64,000 bases of DNA from Thunnus maccoyii (taxonomy: Eukaryota > Chordata > Actinopteri > Scombriformes > Scombridae), in NCBI RefSeq assembly GCF_910596095.1, contig NC_056545.1, positions 28,419,067-28,483,066 on the forward strand, in the 5' to 3' direction. The notes beneath the pieces were generated by a model. That model was not told where the DNA came from. It saw nothing but the letters and a program-made list of their open reading frames with translations, and searched no databases. Below are positions 49,464 through 61,000 of this stretch, one piece after another (the first letter of the stretch is position 1; every line of letters begins with the position of its first letter). The position numbers were made by a program, and so were the translations under genes.

Positions 49464-49830
49464 GTTGTTTACAGGCCCTCGACCAAACTTTCTTCGGGAG
49501 GCCTACACGTTACGGTCTACGTTTACAACTATTCTTCAATCCTCACACACCACTCACCACATGCCGCGGATTTTACGACGGAAATTAAACGAAAACTAAG
49601 CTCAAAACGCGACTGTTGACGACAGCATTTAAAAGTTAGCGACGTCTTCTTTCTTGGTTTGTTCGTGTCGGTCTGTGTGGAAGGAAGTAAAATGTTTTAA
49701 GACACCGGAAACACCTACGCGACTAGAGCTCAAGGCACTGTGGGAGTTGTAGTTTTTTTGGTGTGCCTGTAAAAGTATTGTGAAGATTATAGTACAACCA
49801 CCCGGAGGGAATACAGACCACAGAACAAGC
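49464..49830 (-). promoter_or_regulatory. irf2bp1: irf2bp1 promoter region
   Basis: CpG-containing sequence directly upstream of the irf2bp1 ATG, with an ETS-like ACCGGAAAC (about 49704-49712, plus strand) and a ZNF143-type motif at 49731-49753. No TATA box is evident. The start site is inferred only from position. Confidence 0.5.
49731..49753 (-). promoter_or_regulatory. ZNF143/STAF (SBS) binding motif
   Basis: On the minus strand the sequence reads ACTACAACTCCCA then CAGTGCCTTG. This closely matches the long SBS motif recognised by ZNF143, which is typical of vertebrate CpG promoters. It lies about 270 bp upstream of the irf2bp1 start codon and in the same orientation. Confidence 0.7.
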
Positions 49831-50973
49831 AAAACGGCGCGAATGTGTCGTAATAAGAGATTAACTGCAGACTTGAGGTTTTTCCATCAGTTATGAGAAT
49901 AGTTAATAGCAGTTAGAAACACTGTACAGTTATTGAGATATAAGTGTTTTAATGCAAATATCCGGATGTGGCTTCGTAAAGGGTTGTGATTCTTCACACT
50001 TACTGTCCGTCTATCTGATTAACATAATACCAGAACAAAAAACATTGAGAAAAGCTGAATCCGCCTTCACTGTAAACTATATAAATATAGTCATAACATT
50101 TGAGAGAAAAAACATATCTTAAAGAGCTTTCAGACACATCATCCGCAGGCCCTCATCAGTGGATGAAGTAGATTTGCTCACGTGTCAGACTCCATGACAA
50201 CTGAGCAATTCAACCTGTTAATGAACGCCGTGAGATGAATGTTAGAAGAAATTTGGAGTAAGTGGGCCTTGAGTAGAGAATTTTTGGCGTCAACTATTAT
50301 CACGGTGAAGGTGAACCTCAAAGCTATTTGACATATTTCGTGTGAGCTTTTTCCTCTCAGGCTTCAGGCAAATTCTTACTGTACATTGAACACGGGACGT
50401 CTTCAGAAATCCGCCTCTCTACTGTAGATGGCATTTTCATTTGTATTCTGAGATTTATGATGTTGCACTGACACCACAAATGTTTGCACGTAGCCATCAA
50501 ATCCAAACAATAGTGACACAACACTTAGCATAGCGTGGTCCATAGAGAAAATATAAATATGTTGTTTATTTCCTATGGTGTTGACAGGATGTACAGCTAA
50601 TAACTTGGAATACTAAATCCTTCATTTGTATCTGAAGAGTCCATTTGGGACAAATTACCAATCAATTACACTGCTTTAATTAATATGCATTTGTGAATAC
50701 AAACCACAATATTGAAAATATGCAGCAGTGTAGGCCTAACTACACTCAGTTACTATACATTATACTTATACAACATGTGTGTACAGATGTGGCCTCCACT
50801 CAGTCCAAGTTAACATCATGTAATGCTGGTATGTGATACCTGAAACTGAGAACTGAGTTGGGTAATTCAAGCCAAAGTAATATTCACAGTATTATTTACA
50901 AAAGGAAAGTGACAACTTGCCACTGAAATATTGATAGTGACTGAACACTTCCATCTCCAATTGTGACATCCTT
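49831..50973. other. Spacer upstream of irf2bp1, nothing recognised
   Basis: AT-rich sequence between the irf2bp1 promoter and repeat family A copy 4. No ORF, RNA gene or repeat was identified by eye. Confidence 0.5.
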
Positions 50974-51485
50974 TTAAGTCCCCCTCCACTCAGAAAATTT
51001 GTTTTTCTTAAGTTACCTGACTGCACATCCATCATTCTGCACAGTGGATCTCAAATATCACAGTTTGACACTAGAAGTGTTTCCACATTCATCTGCTGAA
51101 AGTGGAAAGTTTCTCTGTACTCACTTTAAATTTTTATTAGTTTAAAGAGTGTGCGTATGAGCATTATTTGTGTGATCACTAGTTTGGAGGTAATCATGGC
51201 CCAGTATGCAACTTATACAAGTGTGATTTGGAGACTTAAAGCCTCCAGTGCACAAACACTGTGAATGACTTCAAGCAGTTAAAACTTCCAAAACTTTTGA
51301 GATGAAAAATATAACTGCATACTCATAGATTCTAGACTTTTCAATGAGAAGGGGAGATGTCATTTTAAGGACTTTCTAAACAAGGTAATTTAAGATTTTT
51401 GTTGAAAAACCATATCAGACACAAATGTTTATTCCAAGCAGAGTATTTTATGTCTTCTTGTCCAACATGTCTGTACAGGATCTTT
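50974..51485 (+). repeat. Dispersed repeat family A, copy 4 (contains a micro-inversion)
   Basis: Starts TTAAGTCCCCCTCC and contains GTTTGACACTAGAAGTG, CACATTCATCTGCTG, AAGTGTGATTTGG and CAACATGTCTG blocks in the same order as the other copies. The segment 51023-51061 reads as the reverse complement of the corresponding block elsewhere. Confidence 0.8.
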
Positions 51486-51687
51486 CATCTTCAGTGATTC
51501 TTCTATGGTCCAGGTAACAAACATATGGAAGACACCCCAACCACTTGAGTACAACCACATAAATGTCAATTTGACCTTTTCACTCAGAAAACTACAGTCA
51601 AGAACTTGCCAATTAATGTATTTTTATTTCCCCGTGAATGGACTTGGATGTTTACCTTTCAAGAGTGAAGAATTAATGAGGCATACA

Positions 51688-51725
51688 AACCGGCTTTCAA
51701 ATCTTCAACGATTTGAAAGCCGGTT
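51688..51725. other. Perfect 16-bp stem, 6-nt loop hairpin
   Basis: 51688-51703 (AACCGGCTTTCAAATC) and 51710-51725 are exact reverse complements, separated by TTCAAC. It lies just beyond the probable hnrnpl polyadenylation signal on that gene's downstream side. Confidence 0.9.
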
Positions 51726-51756
51726 AAATCAGCATCCATTAACAGTTACTGTTTAC

Positions 51757-51762
51757 TTTATT
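51757..51762 (-). terminator. hnrnpl: Probable hnrnpl polyadenylation signal
   Basis: TTTATT on the plus strand is AATAAA in the hnrnpl sense, about 275 nt after the stop codon at 52037-52039. The intervening 52036-51763 would be the 3' UTR. Confidence 0.55.
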
Positions 51763-52036
51763 TAAAAAACAAAAATTGAGGTCCACATTGAAATGTTATG
51801 TCGAGTAGTGGGGGGGTTATTCAAAATCTAGTGTTGTGAACATACAAAATAAACTGACTGAAAAACATGGTACAAGTAAAATAAATCATACAAAATAGAA
51901 CTTAAAGTTACATGTTCTAAAGCACATTAATCCTAGTTTGTGTGTCAATACTGATTGAATGTTTGGACGTGATAAAAGAAATGCAATATACTCTATGCAA
52001 AGACACGAAACATTACAAATAGTTTGAAGGGAGTAT

Positions 52037-55000
52037 TTAGTTGGCATGGTGTGTGGTTGAGAAACACAGCTTCAGGGTGTAAGGGTAAGGCCCACCTAGG
52101 AGTGATAAGAAAGAAATGGACATTTTAAAGACAAAGGTAGAAAACAATGTGAAGGCTTTAAAAATATATATAGTAAAAACTACACAACCACAGTATTTAA
52201 AAACCATGTTGGTATGTTAATGTGATGCAGATGAGGACTTACTAGGGTTTTTCATCTGGTAATGGTTAATCATAGCTAGGGCTTCCATGGCGTCATTGAT
52301 GGATTCAAACTCCAGAAGGCCTGATGAACTTCGCTCACCTACCACACAAGACGACTAATTAGATCACAATACATGATTATGCTAAGCTGTGTGCTAATAC
52401 ACTGAACTAAACCAAGCTCTTTATAGTTTTATAAGCACTGACTAGTAGTGTCGCTAGAATCAGCTGCAGCACGGCCCAAATAAAAATCCCAAAACCAGCT
52501 AGAATGTATCTAATGGAATTTTAACTTAAGTCATTTCTAATAAATTCAGCAACATAAGGTTTTTTATAATCTTTATTTGGTAAAACTGTACAAATGATCA
52601 ATGTTGCTAAAAGTGTTTAACTCTTTCCTCTCTCTCTCAAATTCCACAGCTTTCAATTATCTAGTTATGCTATGCTATGCTAACAACTAGCAGTAGACTG
52701 TGCTTTCTGTACTTACACATAAGTGTCAAGAAATGTTTTACTTGGGCACTTTTTGTATACTCACACACATCTGTCTACACACTCTTTACATTTAAAATAT
52801 CTTGACACCAGAATTATCATTTATTGGGAAATCAAAGCACACTTCAACAAAACCAGTTGGTAGTATTGCTCCAGCATTATCATATTACTCACTCTTTCCA
52901 GTGAAAAGTTTCACACTTGAGGGGCTCTTAATCCCCAATTCATCGCAGACCTGGAAGGAAAGACCAGTTTCAGTGAAAATTTGAGAAGGTGGTTTGTGAA
53001 AAATCAGTGCCTCACAGATAGAACCCTGGTGGCTTTTCTTACCTGGTTGAAGATCTCTACGGAGATGTCAGGCTGTGCATTAAAAAAGTGTAGGACGTTG
53101 CTGGGATGCTGGATTCGGTTCTTGGCTGCTTGCTCCGGCGAGGTGAAGCGGTTGTTGCGGGAGCCGTGGAAATCTTTGAAACTGCTGGAGTTGTCTTCTA
53201 ACTGGTAGCACTGTCCTGGTACAATAGCCTGCTGCTTGGACACACTGCCAAGGGAAGACAGCCAGAGGTCTTAGGCTTGTATATCTGACTCACTTTTATT
53301 CCTTCTATGTTTTCTAACAGTTTGGACAGCTGGTCTTACCAAACATTGAGCTTCTGTCCAAAAAGGAAGTTATTGTTGAGGTGAGTGATGGCCCTGTCCA
53401 CAGAATAGCAGTCACCCATCTCCACCATTGCTGCCCCAGGCTTACTCTTCATGAACTTAACCTGAGGAAAGAACAACATCCAGCTGACTACACACAAACA
53501 AAGTATGAAATACTCATGACTATCAATCAAACTAATGCATTAAATATTTCCTTTTTTGAAGGTAGAAGAGGATGCAGCCATCAATTTTTGGTGTCTACCA
53601 GCTAAGTGATGATTAATGCTCCACGAGTGTTTGCTTCATTCCACTCACCCTCTCTACGTTGCCGTAGAGGCAGAAGATGTTGAAGACCTTGTCAGCATTG
53701 ACCTTTGAGGGCTCAAGGCCATATACCATAAGAACTGGGGAGTCGGCGTGAGGACCGTACTCAGGAGGTGGTGGTCCGTATCCAGGGCCATAGCGCTGGC
53801 TACCGCGACCACGCCCACCCATACCTGGCCCCATACGGTGAGGAGGAGGGGGACCGTAGCTATCGTCATTGTAGCCGTGATAACCTCCTTGAGGGCCACC
53901 TTGATAAGAAGAAAAATGTAAACCATCTGTGCTGGAATGTGATCAATTCTTCTAGATGTCAGACCAATTTCTTTATTGGATATTTACCATAATCGGGTGG
54001 GTGGTCTCCCAGAAGAGCAGGCTGCCTCTGACGTTTGTTGGGATTGGCATTGGGATCTAAAATGGTAAAATCAAAGTTGCCTATCAAACAGCTTCCTCAC
54101 TAAAGGTATCAAGCAGGTACCTCACATGGGCTACTATGTGCTAGGGGGACAAGGTTGTGATTGACATGCAACAGAGGGGCCTGACATCTTAAGTGTTAAA
54201 AAATCTGCAGGCTCTAGTTTGTTATCTAATACGTGACATAATGGAGATTTTTTAACCGTAATTCTGAAAGATACGATTTCAAACATGATTATCTTTTTTT
54301 TTTTTTTTTTTTTTAAAAGACAACCTCCTATATCTGCCATCCTAGAACAAACACACACACACACACACACCTTGTGAATTGTTCCAATTGCCATCACCAT
54401 CAGCATCTGTGCAGGTACACATATACACACGTCAAATCCAAATTAATACTGAAAAAGTATAAATTTGGCAACACTTAAACACATTTCTTTACACTCTAGG
54501 CAATTATATAGAATAGAAACATTCAAGTAAAGGATCAGCCAATAAAATATACATCAGTGCTATGAGAAGCACCTACAGTCTAAGCATGTTTTATTGATAA
54601 TTTATAACTACGAGAACTATACAAACCAGGATAAGATACAGATATAACAACAGAAGTGAAAAGACATCAGGCTTTTAACTAGTTTACATTGTGGAAGGAA
54701 AAGAAAATTAAAAACCTAAACCTGAATGTTTGCTGTAAATAAGCTTTCCCACAATCTCCATTCAACAAAACCCAAGATCTGCATCAACAGCCATGTTTTG
54801 TAGGGGCCACATCCCAAATTAAATATGAAAACAGTATTTGTGTCCTCATTTATAATGGAGTTGTTTTTCAATAAATATTTGATCTTGGTTATGAACACTA
54901 TTTACAGACTTTAGTGCAGTGAAAGTTACAATAAAGCTAGTTTTGTGTGGTGAGATTTTTCTTCCTCATGATTATCAGTAACTGATGTTTGTGAAAAGTC

Positions 55001-58000
55001 ACAGTGGTCCGTCTACAAGTATGAACCCCTTGAAAAATACCTGCTGTACCCTTAAAATGCTTCTTATAATGCATTTTGCAAACATCTCAGATTACACTAC
55101 TTTTGGAAAATGCAGCCCTGCAATATTAGATTACCACATTATCAACTAATGTGCTGTTGATTACAGATCCACACAACCATACAGCTACACTCCAGCAGGT
55201 TAGCTGTCCAGCAGGGTCACACTGGACTGTCAGCCAACATATTTTCTTAGAATAACCCAAACTTATTTCACATCTAGATGAAACAGATCTGCCATTTGGT
55301 TACAGTTACTATAGGACATAAAAACTATTTCATATCTGTTATTTAAAATAAATGTGCTGTCCTAAATGCAACCTGAACTGTAACCAAAATATTAATTTTT
55401 GATATGCGTACACACTGTGATATGAGCACTGGCAGATTGTCTGTTAAACACCGCTGACAGTGCATTGTATCACACTGGGACAGGTGTGAAGTTCATCATA
55501 CTAAATCACTGGCTGCCTGTAATGTGTCTGAGGAACACAACTAAAATCAAATAAAAAGAACGAGCAATAAAAGCAAAATACAGGTCTAAAAAATAAAATC
55601 CCTTTATATTGTGACGGATGGCAAAATCCATATTTACTGCTTGTTGTCATAAGAAAGTAAAATCCACAAACAGCTTTCCAATCATTCCCTTTTCAGAACT
55701 AGGTTTAACCTACAGTCCATATCATAGTTAAGACATTTCTATTACTGTCTGGTCCCACTCCTTCCCTTGTATTCCAGGTACTTGGCAACCAAACATAACT
55801 CTTACGTATCAAACTCCTAGAATATTTCAACAATGTTTTATTAATAGTAAGTTGCCAAGAGAATTAGGGGCCAGTTTGTTGAACTCCGTCCCATTACTGA
55901 AGTCTGTTGCTGGCTAGTGTTATGAAGAGCTTGTATCATAGTGCAGTATTACCATGATGCTCAACAACTTAAGACAACAACAGTGAAGTTGGTTTCACAA
56001 TAACTTTCAATTTAACCATCAAGTCAGATTATTCAGTCATTTTTTTTCAAGTACTTACAGCACCACACATGGAGCATGGGACACAGTGGGCAGGTAGGGG
56101 GCAGTCTTCAGCAAGGATGCTACCCGCCAACCTCTGACTCCAGCCTCAACTCATTCTCCCTCTTCACTCTTTTCTGTCTTCTTTCCTTCCTTGCATCCCC
56201 ACCACCAGAGAGAAAAGTACATCCACACGTCCGTGCTTGGTTTTGACTTGCTGCCGCTTTGTTTTTAAAGTTGCAATTAGAGGCTCATTTTCCAGCTTAC
56301 CGTGCTCTGACCACAAAGCAGGACATTTGCACCGTTTGAGAGTGGGCTGTCTGTCCACAGACACACTGAGCCAAACCTGCATCACACGGGAGGCGTTAAA
56401 GGCATCACTATGGGCCAGTGCAAAAAAAGGGAAAATGAAACAACGCAGAAACAACACAAGAACAGCACAGAGAGAAGGAGGGAAATGGGGAGGAAGGTAT
56501 AGGGGGAGAAAAAAAAAAAAACAGAACACCAGAGTCCATAAATGTAGAGAGCTTTGGGAAAGGATTTTTGATCTGTTTGCATCTGTGCTTGTATGCTTGA
56601 TGGGTGTTTGATGCTTGTGTCTTCATAGGCCCCCCCGTGGATATTTCTTCTCATGTAAAAAAAATGGGCGCTCACATGATGCTTGCTTATTGGGTTTAAT
56701 AGCTGTCAGCCACTTGCAAAGTGAAAAGTGCTTGACAATAAGTCATCTGGAATATCTGCGTGACGATGTGCTGTCATGGCGGGTTCAGCTCTGTGTGTTG
56801 CCGTGGATATTCAGCTCGTTGTGTTGTCGTGTTGTGTTCGGCACAGGAAGGTGGAGACGAGCAGTATTAGCATCTGAGAGAGAGAGAGAGAGAATGGCCT
56901 CTTTTTTTTGTTTTTTTGTTTGTTTACTGCCCCAGTATGTGGTGTCATCTGTTCCCTGGTCGAGCTGACTGTGTCTGAAAACTCCTCTGTTGACTCCCTG
57001 TGGTTGTGTTATGGCAGGCACATCCCAAGGGCTAGGAGGCGTGGCCGCAAAGACCACACACCTGACTCCCGCCCGCATCATCAATGTGTTGTGTCAAAAG
57101 TGGTGACTCCTCAGGGCTCTCTGCGGATGAGATGTGCTGTACTGGTAAAGAGGTGGTGGTAGATGGCTTTATCAATCTATCGAGATCAGTCTGTGGTGGA
57201 TATGCGAGGTGTCTGTTCGCGTGGCCTTGGGGGAGTATTTCTGTCCCTCAAACTGAAATGGTGGCTACTGTCCACCACCGAAAATAAAATGGATTCCCAT
57301 GTCAGGTGGAGGAGATAGGGGTGATGATGGACTTGGAATAAGGAAGTACTGAGTTGAGGTTGTGTTCCGGTGTTTGTTGCCCCACTGTGTCCGATGTATG
57401 CCACAGAGCAGATTTACATTAGTTATGGCTGTGGGTGCTGTTATACTGTAGCTGTAGAAGCCGCTGTGTCTTTGGCAGCATGTGTCTGCTTAGAGGTTGA
57501 GGTAAGCCTGTGTGAGTTTGCACAGTGAGGACACAAGGAGTACCTCGGGTTCGTAAGGCAGCACAAACTAAAGGATATCAAGAAATCCCTTAAAAGGACA
57601 AGATGTCAAACACTTGAGATGTGCATGTTGTAGTCTTGGTTGTGTACAAGAGAAACAATTACATCTTTTTTTACAGTGTCTAATAAAAAAATAAAATCAC
57701 ACAGCTACAATAAGTATTTGTCTGTAATCAGGTTTAAAATCCCAGCAAAATGTCATTGCTGATTACATAGAATCTACTGCAAGTATGTAACACTAAGAAC
57801 TGCAATATCTTCTTCTCCATCAGGCTCCTAGCACATTACAGTTTAGAGAATGTTCTTTTTCCAATTACCCTGAAATCTGATTACAATTACAGTTGGCCGT
57901 CTGTATTTCAACTTGTATTTTGGTCATAGAAGTGGCAGAGAAGGATACTAGGCAATGTGCTAAGTGCCTGGTGAAGTTCCTTTCCTGGAGGTTTCAAGCA

Positions 58001-61000
58001 TGCAATAAACTTGATTTTTTTACTCGATTTTAGAAACTTATTGTTTTAGCATTGTATCAACAAAACACATATCCAATAACTATTTTATTTTATCTATTTT
58101 TAACTGGTCCTGCCAAAGTTCAAATTTGTTGGCGTTAAAAATATTGATTTGAAATTTTACTGTAAAGAACACTATCAAGTGTGTTTGAATTCTATGTTTT
58201 TACATTAAAGGTCCCATGAAATGCAGAATGTTCTCAGATCTGTTGTTCCACTATCAATGGCTGCATGCTAAACACACCAACAATGCATTTAGCTCCTGTT
58301 CATACCCAAATCCCACACTTTCTTTACTTTCCTTAAGTTTTTTAATGACTCGTTGTGTACTTGGAGTGTATACATAAAAAAAAAATTCCATCCAACAAAA
58401 TGTGCCACTGTCTCCTCAACAACACAGAGACAACTACTGACAGTGTTTATTCTGGTGTTGAGGCTCCATCCTCAAACTCATACCCTCCCAGCGTTGAGTC
58501 CAACCCTCATGCAGAAATACATCAAAGTCATTTTATGGGACCTTTAACCAGAGGTGTGCCTAGTGGTCTCACAAGTCAACTCAGCGGGCTGGTGCGATGT
58601 CTAATTTAAGCTTTGATAAAATCTCCACTATGTTTGAAAGAATGCTAACAGGTGTGATAGTCTCTGAAGTGTTTACTGGGTTAAAGTAGGCAGTGATGTG
58701 AGGTTGTGCGGCTGTGACCATGCTCTTTAGGGAATGTGAACCTATGTGAAGAATGGTGTGCTACTGTGACGGGTGCGTTGGGCTTTTCACATGCATGAGC
58801 CTGTAATTGAGGTTGGCTGCCCTTGAGGTTGCTCCTCATGCCCTTACTTTGTGCCTGCTGTATGGCGAGAAAATGCATGAAGACTGTGACGGCATCACAG
58901 GAATACTGCCTCTGAACACTTGAGTTGAGCAGCGTGGTGAATGGTGGAAGAAACCATTCATCTGTGATCAAAGGCAATACCCCTGGAGGCAGAGAACCCT
59001 AACCATCCCATACAGTGGCATGAGAGGAAAAGAGGAAGAAAAAAGGGGGAAGGAAGGGTTGGGGACTGCGTGTTACCTTGGCCACTCAGGTTAGGGTTTG
59101 TGTAGTCCCACGTGTCCTGGTCGTTCTTGAAGACATTAAGGCGTGCTGGCTGAGGAAAGGATTGCATCACAAAAATCAAAACTAGTTCTCTCTCACTGAC
59201 AACTGATGTTAACTCAACAAGTACAAAGGTTTGCCTTACACTTACCTTGGCATATTCAATTTTCAGAGTGCAGCAACCAGAATAGATGTCTGCTCCGTTT
59301 AGAGAGGCTTTGGCCCTCTGCGCACTTTGGACCGAATCAAATGTGGCAGCACTGAGTTAAGGAGAGGTCTGATTATATTCAGATTTCTGAGGGCCCAAGT
59401 ATAATTAAACATCAACAATGGTAAAGAAAAATAGAAACTACAAAGGGAAATTATAGAAGAGGATATTCGACCATGGCTTGAACACCATTCTTTCTGAAGA
59501 TGACAATCCTCTGTACAGGACCACAGTTGTTACAAATGGTGTAGAGCACATCCTGTAGAGGCAAACAGATACATTTTGACCATTTATATAGTACTCTTGA
59601 TACAGTAGGCACACTTTGTGCAAGCAAACACATCATCTTTAAAAAATATTAGACATGACCAATCATGTAAATGAAATGATCTAATCCCTTTATTTTTCAG
59701 ACACGTCTGCCTGCAACTGGATTTATGAATTTATCTCCAGTTACATCTCTAAGCAACGTAACAACTTCTTTTCAATCATGGCTCATGTGTTAAGTTCAAT
59801 GTACACTAATCTAACAAATGATTATATTTTGAATCATACAGTAATGTATTCAGTTTTGCTAACCACAACATAAATTATGACCTGACACTGTCACACAAGG
59901 CTTGTTTTCACGATCATGTTACCGTGGTGATTGGATAGATGGGGTTTATGATTGTGAGCAGCAGCACGTTGTTGACGCTCCGGGTGTCGTCTGAATCTCC
60001 TGGCCGAGAGATCTTTTGGCTTGTGGAGTAATTGATGAAGGCAGGGTGGCCTGCGATGTACACCTGGTTCTCTGCTGCATATGTAACAGCGTTGCAGGAA
60101 CCATTCATGTCTTCATACTCCACCAGGGCCTGGCGCTTCTTGGGCATCATGACCACATAACTGTGAATAAATATATCAGGGAACCATAGGACAGGACCCA
60201 TAGGCTGGATTACTAAACCATGTTACATGAACAAAAGGCATGAGTCATGTAAATGTTTAAATATCATTGGCAACTTGGTTGGACTTGTAATTACGCTGAC
60301 TTTGTCTATAACTAACACAATTCAAACCAGTATAACAGGACTTTTTTTCATATTAACACTAACACAAAGAGATTCCCAGTAATCTGAAAGAATTAATAAG
60401 AATTAACAACCAAATCTGCAGCTCTAAACAGCTTTTAGCTCATTGTTTAGGTTTTCTGACCTGCACACAGTGTGTATGGTTAAGTTTCACTGCACTCATC
60501 ATCATCCCCATATAAAACAATAGGCAGTTGTTTCCAGCAGATAAGCTCAGATAAACCATGTTAGAGATGCAACGTTACCGATAGCGGTCCAATACTCAAA
60601 AAGCTGGATCAGATATTGGTGACAATGGACCAATCTGGTATCGGATGCCATTATTCTAATAAATAACAATTCAGTAACTTTATATCAATGTATTTGTTAC
60701 ATTTTGATTTACAAAGTTAGGGAAGCAATGTTTAAGACAAGCCTGATGTTGCCTTACACACAAAAGAATGATCCCAGTCTCTTCCACACAGTGAGGCATA
60801 CAGCTTATTAATTAAACACTGGTATCAGATCGGTACCCAGTATCAGCTGATACCCAAAGCCCAGGTATCGGCATCAGTAACGGGACTGAAAAAGTCGGAA
60901 AGGTGCATCTCTACTGTGTTCATCAGTATGATACAGTACAGATTATTTTCAGACACAGTTTTTATAACAGCTTGATGAGACAGTGAGTCAGGACTATAGT

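Larger units (their letters stand above)
54057..59076 (-). other. hnrnpl: hnrnpl intron 6 (5.0 kb), with candidate regulatory exons
   Basis: This is by far the largest intron of the gene, lying between the exon ending LSGQ-G and the exon starting D-PNANPNKRQRQ. The sense strand contains CA-rich clusters (about 56760-56870, 56950-57560, 58690-58800) and long polypyrimidine tracts before cryptic AG sites. A (CA)n run at 54351-54370 lies on the plus strand, so it is UG-repeat in the transcript. In mammals hnRNP L autoregulates through a poison exon in intron 6 activated by CA-rich elements. The arrangement here fits that, but no exon is proven. Confidence 0.55.

Noticed and set aside
51505-51765. 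86-aa plus-strand ORF near the hnrnpl 3' end
   Set aside because: It has no domain, no codon pattern and no promoter, and it overlaps the hairpin and the antisense polyadenylation signal.
54351-54370. CA repeat as an hnRNP L binding site in its own intron
   Set aside because: The CA run is on the plus strand while hnrnpl is transcribed from the minus strand, so the RNA carries UG repeats, not CA.
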